DNA of 60,325 nt from Elusimicrobiota bacterium (lineage in GTDB: Bacteria; Elusimicrobiota; Elusimicrobia; UBA1565), in the NCBI GenBank assembly GCA_016212885.1, contig JACRDO010000027.1:1-60325 (forward strand), written 5' to 3'. Below, piece after piece: positions 32,232 through 39,828 of the stretch. A program made the position numbers and the translations under genes. The notes beneath the pieces were generated by a model. The model worked only from the letters and a program-made list of their open reading frames with translations. It was not told where the DNA came from and ran no database searches. Every line of letters begins with the position of its first letter. Position 1 is the stretch's first letter.

Positions 32232-33395
32232 TCAGGGCTCGTAGCAGCCGATGGACCGGGAGATGACCAGGCGCTGGATCTCGGAGGTGCCCTCCCCGAC
32301 CTCCAGCAGCTTCTCGTCCCGGAAGAAGCGCTCGATCTGGTACTCGCCCATGAAGCCGTAGGCGCCGTGCAGCTGAAGAGAGTGCGTGACGCACATGCGG
32401 GCGAGCTCCGCGCAGTAGAGCTTGGCCATGGCCGACTCCGTGGCGTAGGGCCGCTTCTGATCCTTGAGCCAGCAGGCCTTATAGAGGAAGAGCCGGGCGT
32501 GCTCGATGCCCATGGCCATATCCGCGAGCTTGAAGGCGTTGGCCTGGAAAGTGGAGATGGGCTTGCCGAACTGCCGGCGCTGTTTGGCGTATTTCAGGCC
32601 CAGCTCATAGGCTCCCTGCGCGCAGCCCAAGCCCATGGCCGCGATGGAGAGCCGGCCCGCGTCGAGGGTCTTGAGCATCTGATGGAACCCCTCGCCCTGC
32701 TTGCCTAGGATCTGGGCGTCCGAGAGCGCCACGTTGTCGAAGTGCAGCTCCGCTGTGTCCGAAGAGCGCCAGAGGAGCTTGTCCTTCATGGTCTTCGGAG
32801 TGTAGCCCGGCGTGCCTTTCTCGAGGAGGAAGCAGGTGTATTCCTTCTTCCCGTCCGGCTTCGCGCCCGTGACCGCCTGCACCGTGGCCCCCAGAGAGCT
32901 CGAGCAGGAAGCGTTGGTGATGAAGACCTTCGAGCCGTTGAGCTTCCATTGCCCGCCGTCCTTCTTGGCCGTGGTCCGGGTGCCTCCAGCGTCGGAGCCG
33001 GCTTCCGGCTCGGTCAGCGCGAAGGCCCAGACATGGTCCCCGGAGCACAGCTTGGGCAGGTAGCGCTTCTTCTGCTCCTCGGAGCCGAAATAGTAGATCG
33101 GCCCCACGCCCAGGGAATTGTGCGCCGCCAGGGTCGCGGCCTGGGAGCCGTCCACGCGGGCGAGCTCCTCGACCGCGATGATGTAGGAGACGTAGTCCAT
33201 CCCCTGGCCGCCGTACTCGGGGTCCACGGTCATCCCGAATAGGCCCATGGCCCCCATCCGCTTGGTCAACCCCGGGGAAAAGGTCTCGGCCCGGTCCAGC
33301 TCGTGAGCCAGCGGGCGTATCTCCTTCTCGGCGAAGGCGCGGACCGAGTCGCGGATCAGTTTCTGCTCATCGGTGAGTTCGAAGGAAAGGGGCAT
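32232..33395 (-). CDS. Acyl-CoA dehydrogenase, probably isovaleryl-/short-chain type
   Basis: A 387-residue acyl-CoA dehydrogenase with the standard landmarks: [11 protein letters not shown] near 130, K-V-F-I-T-N-A near 165, Q-R-R-Q-F-G-K-P-I near 280, L-H-G-A-Y-G-F near 342, and a C-terminal G-E-G-T-S-E-I-Q with Glu368 in the catalytic position. This contrasts with the enzyme at 4122-5255. It leads a two-gene unit with the methylcrotonyl-type carboxyltransferase, so isovaleryl-CoA to 3-methylcrotonyl-CoA is the likely reaction, although true isovaleryl enzymes use a Glu elsewhere; a short branched- or straight-chain substrate is also possible. Electrons should go to ETF. Confidence 0.9.
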   Translation of the reverse strand: MPLSFELTDEQKLIRDSVRAFAEKEIRPLAHELDRAETFSPGLTKRMGAMGLFGMTVDPEYGGQGMDYVSYIIAVEELARVDGSQAATLAAHNSLGVGPIYYFGSEEQKKRYLPKLCSGDHVWAFALTEPEAGSDAGGTRTTAKKDGGQWKLNGSKVFITNASCSSSLGATVQAVTGAKPDGKKEYTCFLLEKGTPGYTPKTMKDKLLWRSSDTAELHFDNVALSDAQILGKQGEGFHQMLKTLDAGRLSIAAMGLGCAQGAYELGLKYAKQRRQFGKPISTFQANAFKLADMAMGIEHARLFLYKACWLKDQKRPYATESAMAKLYCAELARMCVTHSLQLHGAYGFMGEYQIERFFRDEKLLEVGEGTSEIQRLVISRSIGCYEP

Positions 33396-33468
33396 GGGGG
33401 GAAGTTACTAAACCTACGGGCTTAACTCAAGCTGGCCGCGGTCTGGCCGCAGTTAATATAATCCGTCC

Positions 33469-34056
33469 ATGCCCAAGAGGGGACACCCAGCCAGCCAAGT
33501 CGTCCTCTTCCACAAGCCCTACGGGGTGCTCTCGCAGTTCACGCCGAAAGACGGGCATCCCTCCCTTTCAGGCTTCGGCCTTCCCAAAGGCCTCTATCCG
33601 GTCGGACGGCTGGACCGCGACAGCGAGGGGCTCCTGCTCTTGACGGACTGCGGGCCCCTTCAGCACCGGCTGAGCGACCCCCGCTTCGCTCACCCGAGGA
33701 CCTACCTCGCCCAGGTCGAGCGCGCGCCCTCGCCCGAGGCGCTCCGGCGCCTCGCGGCGGGGCTCGTCCTCTCCGACGGCCCGACCAGGCCTTGCAGGGT
33801 GCGCCCGCTCAAAGAGGAGCCGCGCCTGCCGCCCAGGGAGCCGCCCATCCGGTTCCGGAAGTCGGCGCCAACGGCCTGGCTGGAGCTGACCATGCAAGAG
33901 GGCCGCAACCGGCAGGTCCGCAGGATGACGGCCGCCGCGGGCCATCCGACCCTGCGCCTGGTGCGGATCGCGCTCGGAAGCCTGACTCTCAAGGGCCTTG
34001 AGCCGGGGCAGTGGCGCAGGCTGAGCGAAGAGGAGGCGCGGCGCCTATGGCGGTAG
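33469..34056 (+). CDS. RsuA/RluE-type 23S rRNA pseudouridine synthase
   Basis: A 195-residue enzyme lacking an S4 domain, like RluE. The start has V-L-F-H-K-P-Y-G-V-L-S-Q-F; the catalytic motif G-R-L-D-R-D-S-E-G-L-L-L-L-T is at residues 46-59 with Asp49; the tail has M-Q-E-G-R-N-R-Q-V-R-R-M. It isomerises one uridine in rRNA; RluE modifies U2457 in E. coli. The downstream zinc-ribbon gene starts inside its last ten bases, so they are translated together. Confidence 0.92.
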   Translation: MPKRGHPASQVVLFHKPYGVLSQFTPKDGHPSLSGFGLPKGLYPVGRLDRDSEGLLLLTDCGPLQHRLSDPRFAHPRTYLAQVERAPSPEALRRLAAGLVLSDGPTRPCRVRPLKEEPRLPPREPPIRFRKSAPTAWLELTMQEGRNRQVRRMTAAAGHPTLRLVRIALGSLTLKGLEPGQWRRLSEEEARRLWR

Positions 34057-34361
34057 ACCGGCCGGGCAATTGCCATCACTGCGGGAAGCTGCTTAACGCG
34101 GAGGATTACGCGCGGGGGACATTGTGCCCGGGCTGCCGCCGCGAGACCCGCTGCTGCCGCAACTGCGAGTTCTACTCCCCTTCCTGCAACAACCTCTGCC
34201 GGGAGCCCCAGGCCGAGCTCATCGTGGACAAGGAGAAGTCCAACTTCTGCGAGTTCTTCCGCCCGCGAGCCGGCGGCCCCGATGAAGCCCCCGAGGAGCG
34301 GCGGCCCAAGCCCTCCGCCAAGGCGGCCTTCGACGCCCTGTTCAAGAAGAAGCCGAAATAA
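34047..34361 (+). CDS. Small cysteine-rich zinc-ribbon protein
   Basis: Start set at the ATG at 34047, overlapping the pseudouridine synthase stop by ten bases; the frame opens at 34011 but that ATG is deep in the upstream gene. The 104-residue product has C-H-H-C-G, C-P-G-C-R, C-C-R-N-C-E-F-Y, C-N-N-L-C and C-E-F-F within the first 70 residues, then a charged tail. The paired cysteines suggest two zinc sites. Function unknown; relatives appear as conserved hypothetical proteins. Confidence 0.75.
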   Translation: MAVDRPGNCHHCGKLLNAEDYARGTLCPGCRRETRCCRNCEFYSPSCNNLCREPQAELIVDKEKSNFCEFFRPRAGGPDEAPEERRPKPSAKAAFDALFKKKPK

Positions 34362-34409
34362 CGGTCAAAAGCGGTATAATGCCGCATCCATAAGGATCCA
34401 GGAGAACGA

Positions 34410-35141
34410 ATGAAATCAGCGACTGTAGTGCTCTTTTATGCCCTGATCTCAGCGCCAGCCATGGCCGGCGACGCGCCGCCCGCGCAGGTCGCGCCCGCGG
34501 CCTCGGCACAGGCCCCGAACGCCGCCGCGCCCAAGTCCGCATTCAAGACCGAGGATGAAAAGACGATGTACGCCCTCGGCCTGGCCCTCGGCGGCCGCTT
34601 GGCCTCGTTCACGCTGAGCGCCTCCGAATGCAAGCTCGTGGAGATGGGGCTCCGGGACGCGGCCCTCGGCCGGCCCCCGCAGGTGGAGCTCCAGGTCTAC
34701 GGCCCGAAGATCGACGGCCTGCAGCAGGCCCGAGCCGGCGCCAAGGCCGCCAAAGAGAAAGCCAAGGCCAAGACTTTCCTGGATAAGGCCGCCAAGGAGC
34801 CAGGCGTCTCGGTCCTACCCTCCGGCCTCATCTTCAAGGAGCTCAAAGCCGGCGCGGGCGATTCCCCGAAAGCCACAGATAAAGTGAAGGTCCACTACCA
34901 CGGGACTCTCACCGACGGCAAGGTCTTCGACAGCTCGGTCCAGCGCGGCCAGCCCGCGGAATTCGCCCTGAACGGGGTCATCCCCTGCTGGACCGAGGGC
35001 GTCCAGAAGATGCGGGTCGGCGGCAAGGCCAAACTGATCTGCCCTTCTAAGATCGCTTACGGCGACAACGGGGCCCCGCCCGTCATCCCGGGCGGAGCGG
35101 CCCTCATCTTCGAGGTCGAGCTGCTCGAGATCGTGAAGTAG
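34410..35141 (+). CDS. Exported FKBP-type peptidyl-prolyl isomerase (FkpA/Mip-like)
   Basis: A 243-residue protein with a signal peptide (A-L-I-S-A-P-A-M-A then G-D-A near residue 20), a helical dimerisation-type region from about 45 to 130, and a C-terminal FKBP domain: V-K-V-H-Y-H-G-T-L-T-D-G-K-V-F-D-S-S near 155-172 and P-C-W-T-E-G-V near 191. It catalyses proline isomerisation and assists folding in the periplasm. AGGAG lies 7-8 bases before the ATG. Its 3' end overlaps the convergent nth gene by 38 bases. Confidence 0.92.
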   Translation: MKSATVVLFYALISAPAMAGDAPPAQVAPAASAQAPNAAAPKSAFKTEDEKTMYALGLALGGRLASFTLSASECKLVEMGLRDAALGRPPQVELQVYGPKIDGLQQARAGAKAAKEKAKAKTFLDKAAKEPGVSVLPSGLIFKELKAGAGDSPKATDKVKVHYHGTLTDGKVFDSSVQRGQPAEFALNGVIPCWTEGVQKMRVGGKAKLICPSKIAYGDNGAPPVIPGGAALIFEVELLEIVK

Positions 35142-35781
35142 GCTCCAAGCCCACGCGGGCACAGAGACTGCGCACGGGACACCGTGCGCAGTCCGGCTTT
35201 AGGGCCCTGCAGACCTGCCGCCCGTGCCGAATCAGCCGGTGGGAGAGCAGGCCCCAATGCCGGCGCTCGAAGAGCCCCATCAGGCCGCGTTCGACCTTCT
35301 CCGGGGCCGCGGTGCGGCTTAGTCCCATGCGCCGGCTCAGGCGCAGGACGTGCGTGTCCACGACCACGCCCTCAGCCTTGCCGAACCACGCGCTCAGGAC
35401 CACGTTCGCGGTCTTCCTGGCGACCCCGGGGAGCTCCAAGAGCTCTTCCATCGTCCCCGGTACCCGGCCCTCATGGCGCTCGATCAGCATCCGGGCCGAA
35501 TCCCGGATATGGCGCGCCTTGCTTCGAAAGAAGCCTGTGCTGTGGACCTCCATTTCCAAGACCCGGAGGTCCGCCCCCGCGTAATCCTCCGCCTTGCGGT
35601 ACTTCCGGAAAAGGCCCTTTGTGACCTTGTTGACCCGCTCGTCGGTGCACTGGGCCGAGAGGATGGTCGCGACCAGCAGGTCGAGGGCGCTGGCGCGCCT
35701 GAGCGCGCAGCCGGCGTCCGGGTAGGCTCTACCGAGCGCTGAAAATATCCCGGCGGCCCGGCGGCGGAGGGCTTGGGGCAA
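35104..35781 (-). CDS. nth: Endonuclease III (DNA glycosylase/AP lyase)
   Basis: A 225-residue Nth. The helix-hairpin-helix E-L-P-G-V-A-R-K-T-A-N with catalytic Lys123 and the Asp in V-D-T-H-V (Asp142) are present, followed by a C-x6-C-x2-C-x5-C [4Fe-4S] cluster near residues 190-207. It removes oxidised pyrimidines and cleaves abasic sites. It follows corA by four bases on the same strand. The C-terminal ~15 residues are encoded opposite the FKBP gene end. Confidence 0.95.
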   Translation of the reverse strand: MPQALRRRAAGIFSALGRAYPDAGCALRRASALDLLVATILSAQCTDERVNKVTKGLFRKYRKAEDYAGADLRVLEMEVHSTGFFRSKARHIRDSARMLIERHEGRVPGTMEELLELPGVARKTANVVLSAWFGKAEGVVVDTHVLRLSRRMGLSRTAAPEKVERGLMGLFERRHWGLLSHRLIRHGRQVCRALKPDCARCPVRSLCARVGLEPTSRSRAARPRR

Positions 35782-35785
35782 GGCG

Positions 35786-36712
35786 CTAATGCCGCTCGTA
35801 CTTCTCGATCGCGATGTAGGTGCCGATGCCGAGCGCGACCATGGCCAGCAGGAAGAGTGTGTAGGACAGCTTCCAGTGCGCTCCGCCCGTCATCATGGTC
35901 CACTCGGACATGCCGCCGATGCTGGCGAAGAAGGTCGGCACCATGACCGCCACGACGATGGCGTTCAGCTTCTTCATGAGGATGTTCAGGTTGTTGCCCA
36001 CGATGGAGGCCCGGGCGTCCATGAGGCTGGCGAGGATGTTGGAGTAAATCTCGGCTTGCCGGTAGCACTGCTGGTTCTCGACGATGATGTCGTCGAGGAA
36101 CTCCTGGCACTTGGAGCAGAGGCCCACCTTGGCGCTGTGGTTGCGCAGCTTCTCGATCACGTAGCCGTTGGAGTTGACGGCGCTGAGGTAGTAGACCAGG
36201 GACTTCTCGAGGCTGAAGAGGTTGAGGAGGTACTTGTTCTCCATCGAGACGTTGATCTTCTTCTCGATCTCCTCGGAGATCATGTTGATGACCTTCAGGT
36301 GCTCGAGGTAGTGCCAGATGGAGACGTAGATGAGCTTGAGGAACACCTCCTGGACCCCCTGCAAGCCGTGGAAGTGCTTGCCGGAGAAGAGGGGGACGTC
36401 CTCGGAGATGACCACGATGAGCTTGTCCTTGAACAGGAACATGCCCGTGGAGGCGACCTTGAACACGAACTGGTCCTTGGCCGAGTAGTTCTTCGGGCGC
36501 TTGAAGATGAGGGCGAGGTGCTCGGACTCGAACTCCAGGCGCGAGGGTTCGTCGGGGTCGAGCGCGGAGCTCAGGGTATGCGCGTCCAGGCCGAAGTCCG
36601 CGACCAGGCGGGCCTTCTCGGCGTCGTCGGGGTTGGAGAAGACCCAGACCGGCGCGCTCTCGGGCTTGCCCTCGGCGAGCTTCCCGTCCACGATCTCGAA
36701 GGCGCTCAGCAT
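35786..36712 (-). CDS. CorA-family divalent cation transporter, GMN motif altered
   Basis: A 308-residue CorA-like protein: an alpha/beta cytoplasmic domain, a long helix region with E-E-I-E-K-K-I near 147, and two C-terminal membrane helices (about 245-265 and 280-300). The pore signature Y-G-M-N of CorA channels is replaced by G-G-M-S (in A-S-I-G-G-M-S-E-W). GMN forms the selectivity ring for hydrated Mg2+, so ion choice or activity may differ. The usual basic tail is reduced to E-K-Y-E-R-H. nth follows it closely. Confidence 0.88.
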   Translation of the reverse strand: MLSAFEIVDGKLAEGKPESAPVWVFSNPDDAEKARLVADFGLDAHTLSSALDPDEPSRLEFESEHLALIFKRPKNYSAKDQFVFKVASTGMFLFKDKLIVVISEDVPLFSGKHFHGLQGVQEVFLKLIYVSIWHYLEHLKVINMISEEIEKKINVSMENKYLLNLFSLEKSLVYYLSAVNSNGYVIEKLRNHSAKVGLCSKCQEFLDDIIVENQQCYRQAEIYSNILASLMDARASIVGNNLNILMKKLNAIVVAVMVPTFFASIGGMSEWTMMTGGAHWKLSYTLFLLAMVALGIGTYIAIEKYERH

Positions 36713-36822
36713 GCGGCCCCTGAAAGCCTCATTGCTGTATACTTTATCATGTCTAGAGCCCTTTGGAACCCGCGGCAGCGCGCCGAAATCGGGCTCAACT
36801 CAAAAAGGATATAATTCAACCC

Positions 36823-37824
36823 ATGCTCAAGCACCTATGGGAGCGGCTGTACGTCGCCCTGGGCATCCTCGCGGCCACTCTGCTCATCGGCACGTTCGGC
36901 TACACGCTCATCGAGGGCTGGAACCCCTTCGACGCTCTTTACATGACGGTCATCACCGTCGCCACGGTCGGCTTCGGCGAGATACATCCCCTTCATGCTT
37001 CGGGCCGCGTCTTCACCATCTTCCTCATCCTGGGCGGCCTGGGCGCCGTCGGCTACGCTTTTTCGTCGGTCACGGCTTTCATCGTGGAAGGAGAGCTCAC
37101 GGACGTCCTGCGGAGGCGAAGAATGCTCAAGAAGATCGCGACTTTGAAGGACCACTACATCGTCTGCGGCGGCGGCGGCATCGGGCGCACCATCATGGAG
37201 GAGCTCTCGAAGACCCGGCGGCCGTTCGTCTCCATCGAGCGCAATCCCGAGAAAGCCGCCCACATCGAGTCGAAGGGCTGGCTCGTCATCAAGGGCGATT
37301 CCCTGGACGACGAGACGCTCCGCTCGGCCGGCATCGAGCGGGCGTACGGTCTCTTCTGCGCGCTGACCGGGGACCGCGACAACTCCTTCGCCGCCATATC
37401 GGCCAGGGGCCTCAACCCGAACCTGCGCATCGTCAGCCAGCTTCACGACGAGTCGGTCCGCGAGAAACTGCTCCGCAGCGGCGCGGACACCACCGTCAGT
37501 TCCGGCCACATCGGCGGGCTGAGGATGGCCTCGGAGATGATCCGGCCCGCGGCCGTCGGGTTCATGGATTCGATGATCCGCGAGCGGGGAACGGCCTACC
37601 GCTTCGAAGACGTCCCCCTTCCCCCGGATTCCAAGATGACCGGCCGCGCGCTCGGCGAGATCAAGACCCAGCCGGGCGAGACCGCGCTGATCCTGGCCGT
37701 CAGGAGCGGGCCCGGCTACGAGGTCAATCCCCCCCCGGAGCGCCTGCTCAAGGCCGGGGAATCGCTCGTGGTCCTGGGCGACGTGGAGCAGGTCCGACGG
37801 CTCAAGGAGATGATCGCGGCTTGA
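36823..37824 (+). CDS. Potassium channel with TrkA-N (RCK) and TrkA-C domains
   Basis: Start at the ATG at 36823 (M-L-K-H-L-W-E-R-L); earlier in-frame codons lack support. The 333-residue protein has two membrane helices flanking a pore with selectivity filter T-V-G-F-G (residues 48-52), then a Rossmann RCK domain (Y-I-V-C-G-G-G-G-I-G-R near 115) that binds NAD or nucleotide, and a TrkA-C domain from about 245. This is the MthK/Kch-type two-helix ligand-gated K+ channel. Its stop overlaps a possible TTG start of the acyltransferase gene. Confidence 0.93.
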   Translation: MLKHLWERLYVALGILAATLLIGTFGYTLIEGWNPFDALYMTVITVATVGFGEIHPLHASGRVFTIFLILGGLGAVGYAFSSVTAFIVEGELTDVLRRRRMLKKIATLKDHYIVCGGGGIGRTIMEELSKTRRPFVSIERNPEKAAHIESKGWLVIKGDSLDDETLRSAGIERAYGLFCALTGDRDNSFAAISARGLNPNLRIVSQLHDESVREKLLRSGADTTVSSGHIGGLRMASEMIRPAAVGFMDSMIRERGTAYRFEDVPLPPDSKMTGRALGEIKTQPGETALILAVRSGPGYEVNPPPERLLKAGESLVVLGDVEQVRRLKEMIAA

Positions 37825-37841
37825 GCACGGCGCGCCGCGAG

Positions 37842-38744
37842 ATGCCGCTCTGGCAGTCCGCGCCCCTGCGGACATTGCTCTTCATCCTGGGCCTGGCCGT
37901 CACCCCTCTTCCCCGGCCCCTGGAGCTCGCGCTCGGGGCCCTGCTCGGCCGGCTCGCGCTCAACCTCGATCTCAAGCGCCGGAAGGTCGCCCAGGACAAC
38001 ATCCGCCGCTGCCTGCCGGAGTTGAGCGAGGCCGAGCGCGCTCGCCTGCTTCGCAAGAACTACGAGCACTACGGCATCCTGGCCCTCGAGCTGCTGCACA
38101 TGTGCTCGCCTTTCTCCGGGCATTTCCGGGCTTACGCCAAGAGGGTCGCGGTCCTGGAGGGCTTCCACCATTGGAGGCGCGCGAACGCCAAGAGGAAAGG
38201 CGTGCTCTTCGTCTCGGCGCACCTGGCGAACTGGGAGCTGATGGCCGCGGCCGGCAGCCTCGCCGGCATGAACCTGACCATGGTCACGCGCCATCTCAAG
38301 CCCGACTGGCTGCACCGGAAGATGGACGCCGTGCGCCGCTCCGTGGGGATCAAAGCGGCCTATCTGCCGGACACCCTGCCCACGGTGATCAAAGCCCTGC
38401 GCCGGGCGGAATCGGTCGGCTTCGTCCTAGACCAGTACGCGCATCCGCCGGCCGGGGTCAAGGTCCCGTTCTTTGGGGTCCAAGTGGACACCCTCTCAGC
38501 TGTCCCGCCTCTCGCCCTGCGCTACGGGACCCCCATCGTGCCGGTCCGGCAGTCGCGGGGTGAAGACGGGATCGTGCGCGTCGTCATCGGGCCGGAGATC
38601 GATCTGGGGGACGCCCGCGAGGACCCCGCCAAGGGGACGGCCGTGCTCGCAGCCAAGGTGGAGGGGTGGATACGCGAGAACCCCTCCCAGTGGCTTTGGG
38701 TCCACCGGAGATTCAAGAACGTACCAAACATCCAGGATTTGTAG
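37842..38744 (+). CDS. LpxL/HtrB-family lysophospholipid acyltransferase
   Basis: A roughly 300-residue acyltransferase. I start it at the ATG at 37842 (M-P-L-W-Q-S-A-P); a TTG at 37821 overlapping the channel stop, with AGGAG 11 bases upstream, is a real alternative. It has an N-terminal membrane helix, the catalytic H-x4-E motif in S-A-H-L-A-N-W-E near residue 127, and D-Q-Y-A-H-P-P-A-G-V near 200, as in Kdo2-lipid A secondary acyltransferases. It implies a lipid A-like outer membrane, though related enzymes act on other glycolipids. Complex inverted repeats follow the stop. Confidence 0.88.
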   Translation: MPLWQSAPLRTLLFILGLAVTPLPRPLELALGALLGRLALNLDLKRRKVAQDNIRRCLPELSEAERARLLRKNYEHYGILALELLHMCSPFSGHFRAYAKRVAVLEGFHHWRRANAKRKGVLFVSAHLANWELMAAAGSLAGMNLTMVTRHLKPDWLHRKMDAVRRSVGIKAAYLPDTLPTVIKALRRAESVGFVLDQYAHPPAGVKVPFFGVQVDTLSAVPPLALRYGTPIVPVRQSRGEDGIVRVVIGPEIDLGDAREDPAKGTAVLAAKVEGWIRENPSQWLWVHRRFKNVPNIQDL

Positions 38745-38844
38745 GTTTGGTGCGTCTCGTACCAAACATCCGAAGTCCGTTGGTTTGGTACGTCCCGAAA
38801 CTACGCCGTTTGGAAGTTCGGGACGAACCAACGCAGTTTGGATG
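38719..38844. repeat. Nested direct and inverted repeats between convergent genes
   Basis: ACGTACCAAACATCC-like sequence occurs twice (about 38719-38732 and 38759-38771). CGTCCCGAA (38791-38799) pairs with TTCGGGACG (38817-38825); outside this GTTGGT (38779-38784) pairs with ACCAAC (38827-38832) and CATCC (38767-38771) with GGATG (38840-38844). GTTTGGT also pairs with ACCAAAC across 38744-38767. The whole can fold into one long imperfect stem. The first copy lies inside the acyltransferase 3' end. Confidence 0.6.
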
Positions 38845-38904
38845 TTCGAGACGTGGATAGCCCTCTCCCGCGTCCAATCGCCGATGGCTAAGCAAACACA
38901 CGGA

Positions 38905-39519
38905 TCATGATCTCATGGGAACGAAGCGCACAGCGAGCTTGCGCTCCTCTTCCAATCCCGATGCGGTCTTCCTGATCAGCCAAAGCTCCTGCTCCGGATC
39001 GATGAAGGAGTCCGCGGCGCGGCCCAGGGGGATGACCAGCCGGCCGCCCATCTTCATCTGGTCTATGAGAGGGGCCGGGACAGACTCCGCGGCGCAGGAG
39101 ACGATGATGGCGTCGAAGGGCGCCCCCTCGGGCCAGCCCATGCCCCCGTTGCCGATGCGGAACCGGATGTTCCGCCAGCCGCGGCCCTCGAGAATCTCCT
39201 TGGCGCGCGTCCCGAGCGCTTCTATGCGCTCCACGGTGAACACGGCGCCCGCCAGCTCCGCCAAAAACGCCGTCTGATAGCCGCAGCCTGTCCCGACCTC
39301 AAGCACCCGGTCCGTGGCCTTCAATTCGAGCAGTCCGATCATATAGGCGACCAAAGACGGCTGGGACGTGGTCTGGCCTTCGCCGATGGGCAAGGCGTCG
39401 TCTATGTCCGCGCTGTCGGCCATATTCGGAGGGAGGAACTCCCGGCGCGGGATCTTCTCCAGCACATCCAGGATGCGCTGGTCCGCGACCAGGCGCTTTG
39501 CGCAGGAAAGCAGGCTCAT
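38905..39519 (-). CDS. pcm: Protein-L-isoaspartate O-methyltransferase
   Basis: Start chosen at the ATG at 39519 (M-S-L-L-S-C-A-K-R-L); an in-frame ATG at 39540 sits against a terminator-like hairpin. The 204-residue protein has I-G-E-G-Q-T-T-S-Q-P near residues 45-54 and the SAM-binding V-L-E-V-G-T-G-C-G-Y-Q-T-A near 72-84, both hallmarks of PCMT. It methylates isoaspartyl residues to start their repair in aged proteins. It faces the acyltransferase gene across the repeat region. Confidence 0.93.
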   Translation of the reverse strand: MSLLSCAKRLVADQRILDVLEKIPRREFLPPNMADSADIDDALPIGEGQTTSQPSLVAYMIGLLELKATDRVLEVGTGCGYQTAFLAELAGAVFTVERIEALGTRAKEILEGRGWRNIRFRIGNGGMGWPEGAPFDAIIVSCAAESVPAPLIDQMKMGGRLVIPLGRAADSFIDPEQELWLIRKTASGLEEERKLAVRFVPMRS

Positions 39520-39539
39520 CGCTGTCCACAAAATATACA

Positions 39540-39566
39540 AAGAAAAAGCCCCGGAAGGGGGCTTTC
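39540..39566 (-). terminator. Rho-independent terminator
   Basis: AAAGCCCC (39545-39552) pairs with GGGGCTTT (39558-39565) around a five-base loop; on the minus strand the stem is followed by CTTTTTCTTT. It would stop minus-strand transcripts arriving from the murC-like gene before pcm. Confidence 0.65.
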
Positions 39567-39620
39567 AGCCGGCCCTGCGGCGGGGTGTAGTATAATATGT
39601 CGGAGGTACAGAAAGTCCCC

Positions 39621-39827
39621 ATGCCTACCGGAAAAGTGAAGTGGTTCAATGACCAGAAAGGCTTCGGCTTCATCACCCCTGACGACGGCTCCCGAGACCT
39701 CTTCGTGCACTACACGGCGCTCAAGGGAGAAGGCTTCAAGAGCCTGGCCGAGAATCAGAAGGTGGAGTACGAGGTCGAGCAGTCCGAGAAAGGCCCCCGC
39801 GCCGCGAACGTCAGGAAAGTCGAATAA
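39621..39827 (+). CDS. Cold shock protein, CspA family
   Basis: A 68-residue OB-fold protein from the ATG at 39621 ([10 protein letters not shown]); an upstream ATG at 39597 would add eight residues not typical of the family. RNP1 K-G-F-G-F-I (13-18) and RNP2 D-L-F-V-H-Y (26-31) are intact. It binds single-stranded RNA and DNA and melts RNA structure. It is convergent with the MurC-like gene, one base between stops. Confidence 0.93.
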   Translation: MPTGKVKWFNDQKGFGFITPDDGSRDLFVHYTALKGEGFKSLAENQKVEYEVEQSEKGPRAANVRKVE

Positions 39828-39828
39828 C

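Noticed and set aside
30172..32244. A 690-residue plus-strand frame opposite the carboxyltransferase
   Set aside because: Shadow of a conserved gene; begins inside hipA in another frame.
36501..37820. Upstream extension of the acyltransferase frame through the K+ channel gene
   Set aside because: The frame is open for 747 codons, but the part before 37821 is out of frame with the channel and has shadow composition; only the LpxL-like part is real.
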